This document shows, piece after piece, positions 1-9,554 of a DNA stretch of 20,477 nucleotides. Origin of the DNA: Entophlyctis helioformis. Its lineage: Eukaryota; Chytridiomycota; Chytridiomycetes; Chytridiales; Chytriomycetaceae. Both the position numbers and the translations under genes were made by a program. The notes beneath the pieces were generated by a model. That model was not told where the DNA came from. It saw nothing but the letters and a program-made list of their open reading frames with translations, and did not search any database. The stretch spans positions 1 through 20,477 of the forward strand of contig JAHLKH010000323.1 in NCBI GenBank assembly GCA_025526915.1, written 5' to 3'. The first letter of the stretch is position 1. Each line of letters opens with the position of its first letter.

Positions 1-28
1 TGGCCCAAGTGCGGCATTATCAACGCGA

Positions 29-2275
29 ATGCGGTGCTTGGCTCCTTTAAGGGCGGGCTCTGTTTTTCCGACGCGACGATCAGTGGGGCGGCGACGATCT
101 GGGTCCTTGACTTGCCTGCTTGCACCTGCACCAAGTTCCCTTACAAACCCCAATGCCAGCCAGCAACAGCAGCAACAGCAGTCGCCCCACAGAGCAGCTG
201 CGCCGTCGCCGCCGACGCCGCCGCTGCACCCGCCGTCGTACTGGACGGCCGTGTCGACCACCAGCCTGCACGATGTGCCACACGCCCCCGAGTATCATCC
301 CGTCTGCCCGCTGGCCGCCGTTGGAGCAGCCGATGCAGAACGCGGTGGAACCAGCGCTGCGGCACCCTCGAGCACGACTTCAAGCACGACTTCAAGCACG
401 CCCTCAAGCACGCCGACCGGCAGCAGCAGCAGCATCAATGGCAATGGCAACGGCAACGACAGCAGCGACCACAGCAGGCCCAGGCCGGCGTCGCTGCCCG
501 TGCCGCTGCGCCCACAGCCCGCGGCCGCCAGCCGCCCGGCCCAGTCCGCCACGCGCATCGACGCCCGCATCGACAGCGACGCCGACAGCGACGTCGACGA
601 CGAGCCCCGAGCCCGAGCCCGAGCCTGCATCTGCATCTGCGTTCTGCTGACTCCTTGGCCGTTGCTCCCGCTCGCGGCTGCCGCATCTTCGTCTTCGTCG
701 TCGCCGACCTCATCCCCGTCCACCTTCAACCCTGGCGGGGTGCTGCCAGCTGCTGCCGCCGCCGGACCGGGGACGCCTCTTCCCACATCGTCGTCACAGG
801 GCCTCCACTCCACACTCTTCCGCGCACCCTCCGCTGCGTTTGCAGGACCGCCCCCGGTTGCTGCCACCGACGTTGGCAAGCGGAAATACCGCCCTCGTGC
901 ACAGCCACACTGCGGCATCTGATGGCAACAACAACGACAACAACGACAACAATCTTGGTGCTGAAATGGCCGACGACAGCGAGCACCGCAGAGGCAGCAT
1001 TGCGGCCATTCAGCTCGAGGATCTGCTCATCCGACCCGCCCAGCCCGCGCAACAGCCTCCATCTCCACGAGCTGCCGCCGTACAGCTCCGACGATCCGCT
1101 CGCGCTGCTGCCCGACGTCATCTCCAACAAGCCGTGGGGCTCCGACTCGGTGTCGTACATGAGCGAGCAGCTGCCCGTCGAAGACATGGTGCACGTGCTC
1201 CAGCACGTCGGCCGCAACCGCACCGTGCGCAAGCTGTACCTGTCCGGCAACAACGTGGCCCTGACCGACGAAGTCATGCCCATCCTGTGCCGCTCGCTGC
1301 AGACCAACACAACGCTCTCGTACCTCAACCTCGCGTCGTGCTCCATCTCGACGCGCGGCGCTGCAGCCCTGGGCATTGCTCTGCGCTCCAACCGCACGCT
1401 GTCCGTCCTGCTCGTGCAGGACAATTCGTTCTTGGAGGACGGCGCCATCGCGTTTGCCCGCACCCTGGCCGGCCCCAACCGCAATGCAAAGAACACGGTG
1501 CTGCGCGCCCTCAACCTGTCCGGCAACGCCATCATGGACACCGGGTTCGCGGCGCTGTCGCACGGCATCATCCGCTCGCTCGTCGGGCTCGTCGAGCTCC
1601 ACCTGGTGTCCAACTGCATCACAGACGAGTCGGCAATGCACATTGCGCACCTGGTCGCGTCGCATCCCCGCGCTCGAGGAGCTCTATCTCCAGGAGAACC
1701 GCCTCGGCAACGCGACGGTGCTTGCGGTCGACAAGGCGCTGACCAAGCCACCCATGGCGGGTAACATGTCGCCCTCGCGATCCGGCTCCACCAGGCGGCA
1801 GCTGTCGACTGGCATCCCGCTGGCGTCGTTTGCATCGCTGCCGTCGGGCCTTGACCAAGCGCGATCGACGGCGCCGTCCACGTCCTTTGCAGCCCTGCAC
1901 CCGACGCCGTCGCCCACCCTCCTGTCGCCCATCCAGTCCGCCTTCTCATCGTCATCATTGTCGACGTCGCCCCTGCCGCCGGCATCGCCGTCCAGCCCGT
2001 CGGTTTCGCCGTCGTGGCTCTCGATTCTATCGTCGCCCTTTTCGGCGTCGCCCTCGTCGGCAAACAGCCAGCGCTCGGCGTCGCCGCCCACGGGCCAGCT
2101 CGTGCAACCCTTGCACTTTTCAAACATCCGCGTCGTCAACTTTTTGGCCAACACGCGCATCACGCTGCGCTCGCGTGCCGTCGTCAACCGCTCGCGGCTG
2201 TGGTGGAAGCACAAGCACGAGGTGCGATACCGTATGGACAGGCCCGTCCGCCTTTCGATGCACACGACGTTGTGA
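29..2275 (+). CDS. Leucine-rich-repeat protein, ribonuclease-inhibitor type, with broken reading frame
   Basis: The core (about 1100-1740) encodes at least four repeats of the 28-29-residue ribonuclease-inhibitor LRR type, for example 'LYLSGNNVALTDE', 'LRALNLSGNAIMDTGFAAL' and 'LEELYLQENRLGN'. Such repeats form curved protein-binding scaffolds; the partner is unknown. Before them lies a long Gln, Ser, Pro and Ala-rich stretch (about 150-880), and after them a Ser/Pro-rich linker, then a basic tail with 'RSRLWWKHKHEVRYRMD' ending in TGA at 2273-2275. No single frame covers the protein. The low-complexity N-terminus reads best in frame 2 to about 880, then frame 3 ('DNNLGAEMADDSEHRRGS') to about 1035, then frame 1 for the LRRs to about 1665, then frame 2 to the stop. 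The last shift is cured by removing one C from CCCC at 1666-1669. No plausible introns explain the shifts. The start is uncertain: the ATG at 29 is only the first in frame 2. It could be a pseudogene, or an intact gene with sequence errors. Confidence 0.6.
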
Positions 2276-2418
2276 CACCGGGCTGTCTGTGTCTGCCCTT
2301 GCCGCTGCTCGGCTCTCTCGCCCTCTCACCTCCTCCTCCTGTCACTCGATCTCCCCCTCCTGTGTATACCTTTCTTCCAATACAGCCGTGCGTGTGTCCC
2401 TTCCCTGCCCCATCTTCC
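2276..2418. other. Pyrimidine-rich 3' flank of the LRR gene
   Basis: This short stretch is rich in CT and CCTCC runs. It lies between the LRR stop codon and the first base of recognisable retrotransposon sequence. It may hold the 3' untranslated region, but no clear AATAAA-type signal is visible. Confidence 0.35.
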
Positions 2419-2700
2419 ACTGGCTCGTCCCCTGTCTCTCTGCCGTATGAATCGTCGCTGGTCTTGGACGAGCGTCTGGAGCCGAAGACTCACGGGACGG
2501 TCTTGCAGTACGCTGCCGCAGTGGGAATGCTCATGTAAGCGGCGACGCATACTCGCCCGGATCTCTGCGTGGTGGGGGGAACAACTGCTGTCGATACATG
2601 CACGATTTCCTGCTCTCGGCACGTGCAGGCCGTGCCTCGCCATGACATCTGCAAATCAATGTCTGCTGGCCATGAGACGCATCGCACAAGGCCGCATGCA
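2419..2700 (+). mobile_element. Ty1/Copia pol fragment (RT end to RNase H linker), degenerate
   Basis: The frame read from about 2420 to 2600 gives 'TGSSPVSLPYESSLVLDERL', then 'YAAAVGMLM', a TAA stop at 2536-2538, and 'AATHTRPDLCVV'. This follows the conserved end of the Copia reverse transcriptase, where a 'TP' block is followed by 'YR.LVGSLMYLA..TRPDI'. The stop sits where the family has the tyrosine of 'LMYLA', so a TAC or TAT codon appears to have become TAA. Bases 2419-2504 match 9409-9494 without gaps (7 mismatches by eye). Beyond about 2600 the resemblance fades; a weak 'MRRIAQG' at about 2670 could be the 'KRILRYL' motif of the RNase H linker. No LTRs or target-site duplications were found. 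The fragment is certainly non-functional. Confidence 0.75.
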
Positions 2701-5182
2701 GCATTGGCAGACGCGGTGCAAGCCAACGCGGTATGGACAGGCCAGTGGCAGATGGCGTGTTGGTGTCAACAAGTGCGGCATCATGGAGTTCTCCATACGG
2801 CCAACCAACAACGCAGGCAACGACCCGCGAGATATTGCCATGCTGCATGTAAGAGCCTGATCATGTCTGCACGGTGCATGGCTTCCGTCCCAATGCGTTG
2901 TATCTCTGGAGGTATTGGGCAGCTTGCTCCGTGCCAGCGATGGGCAATGTACCTGCTGCTGCTCGGCATTCGACCGTTCGTTTGTTCATTCATTCATCTG
3001 CCGCTCCAACCATCCCTCTCTCCGGCCATCGTCGGCAGAGGGCATGCAGGAAAACAGCAAGCGGCCAGCCAGATGCGATCCACCGACATCCACTTGACAT
3101 CCACAAACATCCACTGACATTCGACGCGATCTTGGCTTGCGCGACAGAAACCAGCCGCAGCAGCAATGCGACGCAAGGCTCCGATGCAACCAGGACCTGT
3201 GCACAGCGCCTGTGCACCGCAGCTGTGCCGGCAGAGCGAGAGAGCGAGAGCGCGAGGGACCCAGCGGCAGTCTGTGCAGCACACACACACCCACACACAG
3301 GCAAGTGAGCGCATGCATACCGCCAGCGTCCTTTGGTTGCAGCCACACCAACACAAACAACCTCCGCTGCCCACCGCTGCTGCCAAAACGTCTGCCCACG
3401 CAAGCAAGTCTGTAGTGCGGCACTCGCTCCTTGTGCACCCGGCCGCTCTGGAACTTGAGGGGCAGCGACCATGCCCAGCTACCCGGTCATCCAGCCATCC
3501 AGCCATCCAGCCATCCAGCAGCCCAGCCGCCCGTCTGCTTGCCTGATCGGGATCGCAAGCAACACTCCCGCCTTGACCGTCTCTTGACAGCACATGCCTC
3601 CAGAGCATGCAGCGACTTGCCTCTGCAGCCCTCTTTCGGCCTGTCAACCTGTCAGCCTGCCAACCTGCCAGTCTGTCAGCCTGTCGCATCCCAGACACCT
3701 GCGGCCATACCAAACTCACTCTTTGGGTCACATCCACGGCGAAACGCGCGATTCTGGCCTGTCGACTGCGGGCGGGCTGGTCGGACGGGTCAGTCGGTCA
3801 GTCGGTCCGTTGGCTCGCAGCCGTGCAAGTCCCCTTTGGTAGCACCGAGTGCGGCCCCTTGCAATCCGCAATGGCAGCCGATCTCAACCCAGACCCGCCC
3901 CGCTCCGCGATGGCAGACAGGTGCGCTCCATGGGGCAATCACGACTGCAAACGCGGCCTGGCTATTGGATCTCTTGAGCAGCAAGCACCAGCGGCAAACA
4001 CGAGCACGAGCGAGCCGCGTCGCGTCACGTCGCGCCTTGGGGTTCAGCGGCTCGCTTCGGTCTGCACCGTCAGCACCGTCAGCACCGTCAGCACCTGCGT
4101 CAGTGTGGGCCGAGCGCGGTTAGCGTGCGGATCGACGTCAGCGACAGGCCGTGGCACACAGCCAGTGTGTGAACAGCCAGTGCGTGAACAGCCGCCCACA
4201 CGAGCCAGGCTGTCATCAAGAACCGCTGGCAAGCAGGACATGCTCGGGCCAGTCAGCATCGCACGCAGGACAAGAGCATGGACGCGACGACAACAACGAC
4301 GACAACAACAACGGCGACGACGGCAATGGCGACGCTCGCTGGCCAGCCTGCTTTGCAGGTGCATGGGGACGGCCCGTGCACGCACAGCCCGCTCACAGCT
4401 CATGCGCAACCAGCGCAAGCATGCAAGCATGCGAGCATGCGACGGACGGACCAGCGGCCCTCTGTGCGTCTCACGGGCCGATGCGCCAGCAGCCGCCCCG
4501 TTGTCTGCGAAACCGGCACTGGGCCACACGAGCCAAGCCGGCTTGACTCGCTCACCTGGACACCGAGCAAGACCGCGGCCCGCCGCACCCGGGCGAGCTC
4601 AAGGCGAGCAGGGCAGTGGCCTCGAGCCCCCGCTGGCTGCTGCCCTGCTTCCCTTGGCCTGCGCACGCCATCGATGGCTGCTGCACGTCGTTTCTGCTGC
4701 ACGTCGTTGCCTGCGCCTGAGATCCAAGCCAGATCACGAAGCAAGACGGAAGCACGACGGTAGCACGGCACGACGGAAGCACGGCACGACGGTAGCACGG
4801 CACGACGGTAGCACGGCACGAGCGAAACACGGCACGCAGCCAGCACCAACACGAGCACCAACACAAGCCACGCACAGCCGCCACACCTCGTCTTCTCATC
4901 TGGGCTGCCCGCCTCGGTGGCCCGTCTCGGTGGCCCTTTTGTCTTCTCATCTGGATGGCACTTGCGGCGAGTGGCAAAACAGACTGCAGATCCAGATGCG
5001 CATCGACAGCACGCCCAGCACGCCCAGCACGCGCCGGAGCAGGCTTGATAACATAAGCCGAGCGGGCCATCCAGTGGCACTATCCGCGTGTGTCACACGC
5101 ACAGATACACGAGCCACCCCGCTCCGTACGTCAACACGGGGCTCTTGCCGCTCCTCGCCGCCGTTCCAACATCGTCGGCAGC
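2701..5182. other. Gene-poor region with simple and tandem repeats
   Basis: I see no convincing coding exon in this 2.5 kb stretch. Long open frames exist on both strands, but they are GC-driven and composed of Arg, Ala, Ser and Pro with no family resemblance. It holds a CCATCCAG-type repeat (about 3488-3520), CTGTCAGC/CTGCCAAC-type repeats (about 3640-3690), a 9-base CAGCACCGT repeat (about 4064-4097), a 14-15-base GTGTGAACAGCCA repeat (about 4163-4192), and a 16-base tandem array at 4753-4832. 'GTCTTCTCATCTGG' occurs twice (about 4890 and 4940) and CAGCACGCC occurs several times near 5008-5035. The last hundred bases presumably include the cyclin promoter and 5' UTR, but no TATA box is evident. 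Confidence 0.5.
4753..4832 (+). repeat. 16-bp tandem array, five units
   Basis: Units of CACGACGGWAGCACGG start at 4753, 4769, 4785 and 4801, differing only by A or T at the ninth base. A fifth diverged unit occupies 4817-4832. The array lies in non-coding sequence about 350 bases before the cyclin start. A half-unit resemblance upstream (about 4744) suggests an older, longer array. Confidence 0.85.
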
Positions 5183-7428
5183 ATGGTTGCGACCCGCAGC
5201 CAGACCCGCCGGCAGCCGCCCCAGACCAGCCGCATGATGACTAGGTCGGCAACGGCAGCATTGCTGCAGGCTGCAACCACCACCACCACCACCACCACCA
5301 CTGCTACTACCACTGCCACTGCCGCTGTCGCTGCCGCCACCACCACCGCTGCCGCTCCCGCTGCCCGCGACCCTCCAAGGAGGACTGCGGCCAAGCGCAC
5401 GGCGGACAAGGACGACGACATTGGCTCAGGTGCAAGAACAAAACGCGCACGGCGCAACGTTCCTGTCGCACCTGCAGCGCCTGTCGCACCTGCAGCGCCT
5501 GTCGCGTCTATCGCACCTGTCGCACCTGTCAACTCAGCCGCACCTGCCGAATCAGCCATCCGTGCCGAATCAGCCACTCTTGCCGAACCCGAGTTACATG
5601 TCGCACCTGCCGAATCAGCCATCCCTGCCGAATCAGCCACCCCTGCCGAATCAGCCACTCTTGCCGAACCCGACGCCGCCACTGCCCGCCAGTCTTGTAA
5701 AAGACCTGCGGCCACGTGTGAGGCGGTCGACGACATCGGCTCAAGTCTAGGAACAAAACGCCCACGGCGTCACGCGCCTGTCGAATCTGCCGCACATATC
5801 GCACCTATCGCCACTATCGTCCCTGTCACTCCTGCAGATCCTTCGGATCCTGCTGGACCTTCCGCGCCTACCGCCCCTGCCGCCGCCTTTACGGCCCCTG
5901 CCGCCGCCTTTACCGCCCCTGCTGCCCTCTCGCCGGCCACCTTGGCTGCCACTGCTGCCCGCGATGCTTACATGAGTATCGCGGCCAAGCATGAGGCGGC
6001 CGAGGAGGAGGCCGGCTCGCCTGCATTGGCATGCGCAGCCAAGATGGCGGACAAGCTCATGGCATGGTCACAGGTATGAATGCTTGACGAACATGCTGTC
6101 CATGCGCGCGTTGTTTTCTATCCATGTATCCTGTTCTGACCACCATGCTGTCGATATGTGTCTTTATCCAACTACTACAGGGCGACCCAGCTTCCATTGT
6201 GGGCGACTACATTCACCAATGGGAGCTGGAAATCAGGCGCGAGCATCTCATATTGTCAGGGTGCCGAGATCAGGAGGCGTACAACGGTGAGATCAGCAGA
6301 GATCACCGCAAGGAAGTCATCAGCTGGATGTGCGAGGCCTCGGACACTTTCAGGCTCCAGCGAAGGACATTCCACATGGCGGTCAACTACTTTGACGCGT
6401 ACATGGCGGTCCACTCCTGCAAGGTGCGGCTGGGGAAAATCCAGCTGCTGGCGTCCTTCTGTTTATTCGAGGCTGCAAAGATCAAGGTGGGGATCCAGTG
6501 CCTATCATCCTTGGCCGTCTGTTTCTCCATATCTGTCCAATCCAGAAGCTGACGTGTGGCTGCTGTGCACAGGAAAGTGACGGTCATCCGGAGCTGTCTG
6601 CTTTTGTTGAGGCCGCCGTCGATGACCCCACGACGGACGCCGACAGAGCACAGTGGCTGGCTGATCTCTCCACGCAGTTTGCCCGTTTCGAAGCCAGGCT
6701 TGTGACTGTAAGCCATCCTCTGCTTTGTTCTACTGCTGTTTGGTTACTTGAGTGCTGCTCTGCATCGTCAGTCGCTGACATTGCATGGCACATCTGTGCA
6801 GCTTTTGGGTGGTGATCTGCTGATTCCTTTGGCAATCGACCAGCTGTGGGGATGCTTCGAGCGGTACAGGATGCTCGATGCCTGCAAGAGGCGAGTCGCG
6901 TTTGCCGAATTCGACATGAACTGGCACCGATACATCAACTCGGAGTTCTTTTCACAGGCGGCATCGCTCCTGGATCACGCGGTCTGCGACGTCGAGTCGC
7001 TCAAGTTTTCAAACAGCCAGCTGGCCTCGTCTGCATTCTACCTCGCGGTCATGACCCGTGGATCTTTGTTTGGTATGTCTCACCCTCATTTATCTCGCCT
7101 GCTCGTGTTCATGCAGGCTCTTCTTTGACTGTTGCTGTGGCTGACCGTGATGTGCACACGTTTTGCAGAGGTTCCACGCTACCCGGACGACGTTCAGCTG
7201 GTTACTGGATTCACCTTGGTCGAGTTGGTAGAGTGCGTCATATTCATGGACCGATTAAGCATCTCCCACATCACCAAGCTCGTCAACGCGCGTCGGACTG
7301 TGTTGAACGACCAACAGAGCGTCCTTGGGCATGACCGTATCGACATTCTGTACAGACAAGTCTATCCATTCGAGATTGTCCCAGAATACGTGCAGGATGA
7401 CGAACAAGACGACTTTGGTAACGGATAA
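5183..7428 (+). CDS. CCNE: Cyclin, closest to cyclin E, with a long low-complexity N-terminus (five exons)
   Basis: Exons are 5183-6073, 6181-6486, 6573-6707, 6802-7072 and 7169-7428, joined in consistent phase to give about 620 residues. Cyclins bind and activate cyclin-dependent kinases; E-type cyclins drive G1/S entry in animals. The N-terminal cyclin box starts at about residue 300: 'HRKEVISWMCEASDTFRL' aligns with the family's 'MRA.L.DW..EV', followed by 'VNYFDAYM' and 'LFEAAKIKE', which keeps the conserved lysine. The second cyclin fold contains 'LLDHAVCDVESLKFSNSQLA', very like the cyclin E segment 'LLDLCVLDVDCLEF..G.LA', and later 'FTLVELVECVIFM'. The aspartate of the 'DW' motif is serine here. 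The first 297 residues are Ala, Thr and Pro-rich with two basic clusters, TKRARR (86-91) and TKRPRR (191-196), which look like nuclear localisation signals. The chosen ATG is the first one in frame that precedes the conserved part. The cyclin assignment is firm; the E subtype rests on alignment from memory. Confidence 0.85.
5461..5672 (+). repeat. In-frame minisatellite in the cyclin N-terminus
   Basis: Two repeat families lie in exon 1. Units around GCACCTGTCGCACCTGCAGC (5461-5530) encode Ala-Pro-Val strings. Units of GCCGAATCAGCC plus three bases (about 5547-5672) encode AESA(T/I) strings. The second family occurs as two blocks separated by 'EPELHV', implying a block duplication. Unit lengths are multiples of three, so expansion keeps the frame. 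Confidence 0.75.
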
Positions 7429-7640
7429 GCAAAACAAGACTGCACACTCTGCACATTTGGGATCCACAGTCCTCTCATGCGCTCGTTGATGCAGCTCCAC
7501 TGGACTTTCTTTTCATTCTCTCTTCATATTGTGCACGTCGACACTACCCCCTTCCCCTCACCTCCATTCCCATCGCCGTTTCTCTTGTGAGATGCCATCT
7601 TGGCGACGCCGATCCGGAATACATATCCATCTACCCAGTG
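7429..7640. other. Cyclin 3' flank, nothing else recognised
   Basis: This stretch begins directly after the cyclin stop codon. It contains short AT-richer segments (for example about 7505-7530), which may include the 3' untranslated region and polyadenylation site. I see no gene. Confidence 0.3.
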
Positions 7641-8686
7641 CGTGTTTGAGAAGCGAGACAGACGTGTGGAACGGGCCGCGACTTGGCTGCCAATCAAGGC
7701 ACAACAGCAAGCAGCTCAAGTGCAGTGACTTGCTGCGAGTGCCTGGTGGTGGTGTGGCTCATCTGCGCGCATTTGGCGTTCCTGGCGTCGACCACAATGG
7801 CGTCGTCATCACGAGCGAGATTGAGCGCAGTGTCGCAGTGTCGCATGATGGGCACCACTCTGGCGGATGGGACGCATCTGCCTTTGGGGACCATGCCAAG
7901 CGGTCGACGCGGTCGAAAGGTGCGAGGCACAGACCAACGAGAGCCTGACTCGCCAGGACGAGCTGTCAGTCGAGGAGCACGCGGCGATCGAGCGGACTCT
8001 CACATTGACGCGATGCCCTTTGGTGCGGTCGTTGAGGACGTGCCAGTCGCTGTTGTGCCGCCCGTTCTGACTGATACCGAGGCTTCCGGCTGATGCTCCT
8101 CCTGCTGATGCTATGCTTGCTGCTGCTCCTGCTGCTACGGCCGCAGAGATTCGTCGGTCAGCACGGCAGTCTACCACTGGCGAGCGGGATGGGACTTTTG
8201 CGTCGGCCTCTGCGGATGGCCGTCAGCGTGCTGTGGCCGCTGAAGGTCCGGCGGGCGAGCGCGCCATTGACGATGTGGTGGGCGAGACCGAGCTGAATGC
8301 CCTGGATGCCCTGGATGCCCTGGCTTCCGACAAGCTGGGCTTGGCTTTCCCGAGGGCCAAGAGCCCAGACGCCCGCAACACGATCCCCTCGACTCTCGCA
8401 CAGCGGCAACAGCCGCAGTCCTGGCCGTTTTGGAAAGCGCTGCCCTTGAGAAGGAAGCTTGTCTCGCGGCTTGCTGATCTGCCTGTCGTTAGGCCACGTG
8501 ACCACTCAGCAAGTCCTGCAATGTCACGCGTTCCACGCCGATGCCCGCCGTTCCCCCACACGCTTCTTCTCTCGCGACACGCCGAGCCGCTTGCGCTGAT
8601 GCCTGTCTTCTTCCGCGTGCCAGCCAGGCTCGCTGACTGCCCAAAGACCTCGGGCCTCTTGACCGCAGAGTCTTGGCACTCGCTCA
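7641..8686 (+). mobile_element. Probable decayed Copia pol, integrase end and linker before RT
   Basis: This region directly precedes the clear reverse-transcriptase block and has short coding-like pieces in several frames. Near 7730-7790 one frame reads 'LLRVPGGGVAHLRAFGVPG', which resembles the late Copia integrase motif '..P...HLR.FG'. Near 8113-8340 another frame reads 'RRSARQSTTGERDG' and then an acidic stretch, like the poorly conserved linker ('pRRS.R') before the RT. Frames change at least twice, with a stop at about 8091-8093. The assignment rests mainly on position and two weak motifs, so it is tentative. A diverged host gene cannot be ruled out. No LTR was found. Confidence 0.4.
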
Positions 8687-9494
8687 ATGGCCAAGGGCGT
8701 GTTTCGTCATGTCTCTCGGCCGTCAGGGCACAGGATTATCGGCGTCAAGTGGGTGTTCTCGGTCAAGCCGGGCAAGGACGGCTGGCTGGCGACCTTCAAG
8801 GCGTGCCTTGGTTTTGCCCGCAGTTTCATGCAGGCCAGGATTGTTGAGACGCACGCGTCTGTCGTTTCCATGCCCGACATGCATAGGATGCTCTCCATTG
8901 CAGCGGCTCGTGGCTGGGAGGTCCACCAGATGGATGTCAAGACGGCGTTCTTGTGTGCTCCCATATAGAAGGAGGCGTATGTGGCAGTCCCGCCTGGTCT
9001 GCCACAGCAGGATGGCCGCGTCTGGTGTCTGCTGCGCGCTCTCTACGGCCTGAGCCAGTCACCTCTGCCTTGGTACAACACGTCGGTGGACGCTCTTCTC
9101 AGCCTGGGTTTCAGGAAGTCGTGCAGCGAGCGGTGCATCTTCTTCTCTCGCATGGTCGACAGACGGTCAGCCCGTGTACGTGGTTGCCTTCGTGGACGGC
9201 CATCTGATCATGGTGCCTCGGCTCTCGGACGTCCAGCAAGTCCAGGCGGAGCTGGCTGGTCGGTTTGAGATGCCGGATCTGAGATGCCGGATCTGGGCGA
9301 GCTGATCTATTATTGGGGGGCGTCACAATCACTCGGAGCCGGCACGCAAACAAGCTGTGCGTGTGCCAGCGGTCGTACCAGGAAGAGATCATTGAAGGGT
9401 TTGGCATGACTGGCTCGTCCCCTGTTTGTCTGCCGTACGAATCGTCGCTGGTCTTGGTCAAGCGTCTCGAGTCGAAGACTCACGGGACGGTCTT
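8687..9494 (+). mobile_element. Ty1/Copia reverse transcriptase (RVT_2), pseudogenised
   Basis: Several RVT_2 landmarks appear in order. These are 'GHRIIGVKWVFSVKPGKDGW' (8729 on), 'GWEVHQMDVKTAFLCAPI' (8912-8965), 'YVAVPPGLPQQDGRVWCLL', then 'ALYGLSQSPLPWYN' (9036 on), and the end block 'YQEEIIEGFGMTGSSPVCLP'. In the living family this enzyme copies element RNA into DNA. Here it is dead. A TAG stop at 8966-8968 follows 'CAPI'. The frame moves from 2 to 3 near 9165 and to 1 near 9300. The catalytic YVDD box reads FVDG ('VYVVAFVDGHLIMV', about 9174-9215), so one of the paired aspartates is lost. Recognisable sequence ends at 9494, inside the RT C-terminus, and the Nup88 start codon follows 60 bases later. 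Confidence 0.9.
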
Positions 9495-9554
9495 TGCTGT
9501 GATCGTTTGCCGTTCGATTCGTCGCTCAACTCGCACAAGCGTCACTCGCACGCC

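Noticed and set aside
1..28. Tail of an upstream gene at the left edge
   Set aside because: The first bases are open in frame 1 but too short and without recognisable similarity.
726..2123. Long minus-strand open frame (465 codons) opposite the LRR gene
   Set aside because: It is a GC-driven shadow of the LRR coding strand, Arg/Ala/Ser-rich with no family resemblance.
2994..3737. Long minus-strand open frames in the 3.0-3.7 kb region
   Set aside because: They run through simple repeats, have mixed composition with many Cys/Trp/Arg, and show no motif or splice context.
4753..4832. CRISPR-like array
   Set aside because: The repeat units are directly adjacent without spacers and the DNA is eukaryotic.
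3607..5244. 545-codon plus-strand open frame
   Set aside because: It spans several tandem repeats and ends inside the cyclin first exon in the wrong frame. Its composition is that of translated repeats.
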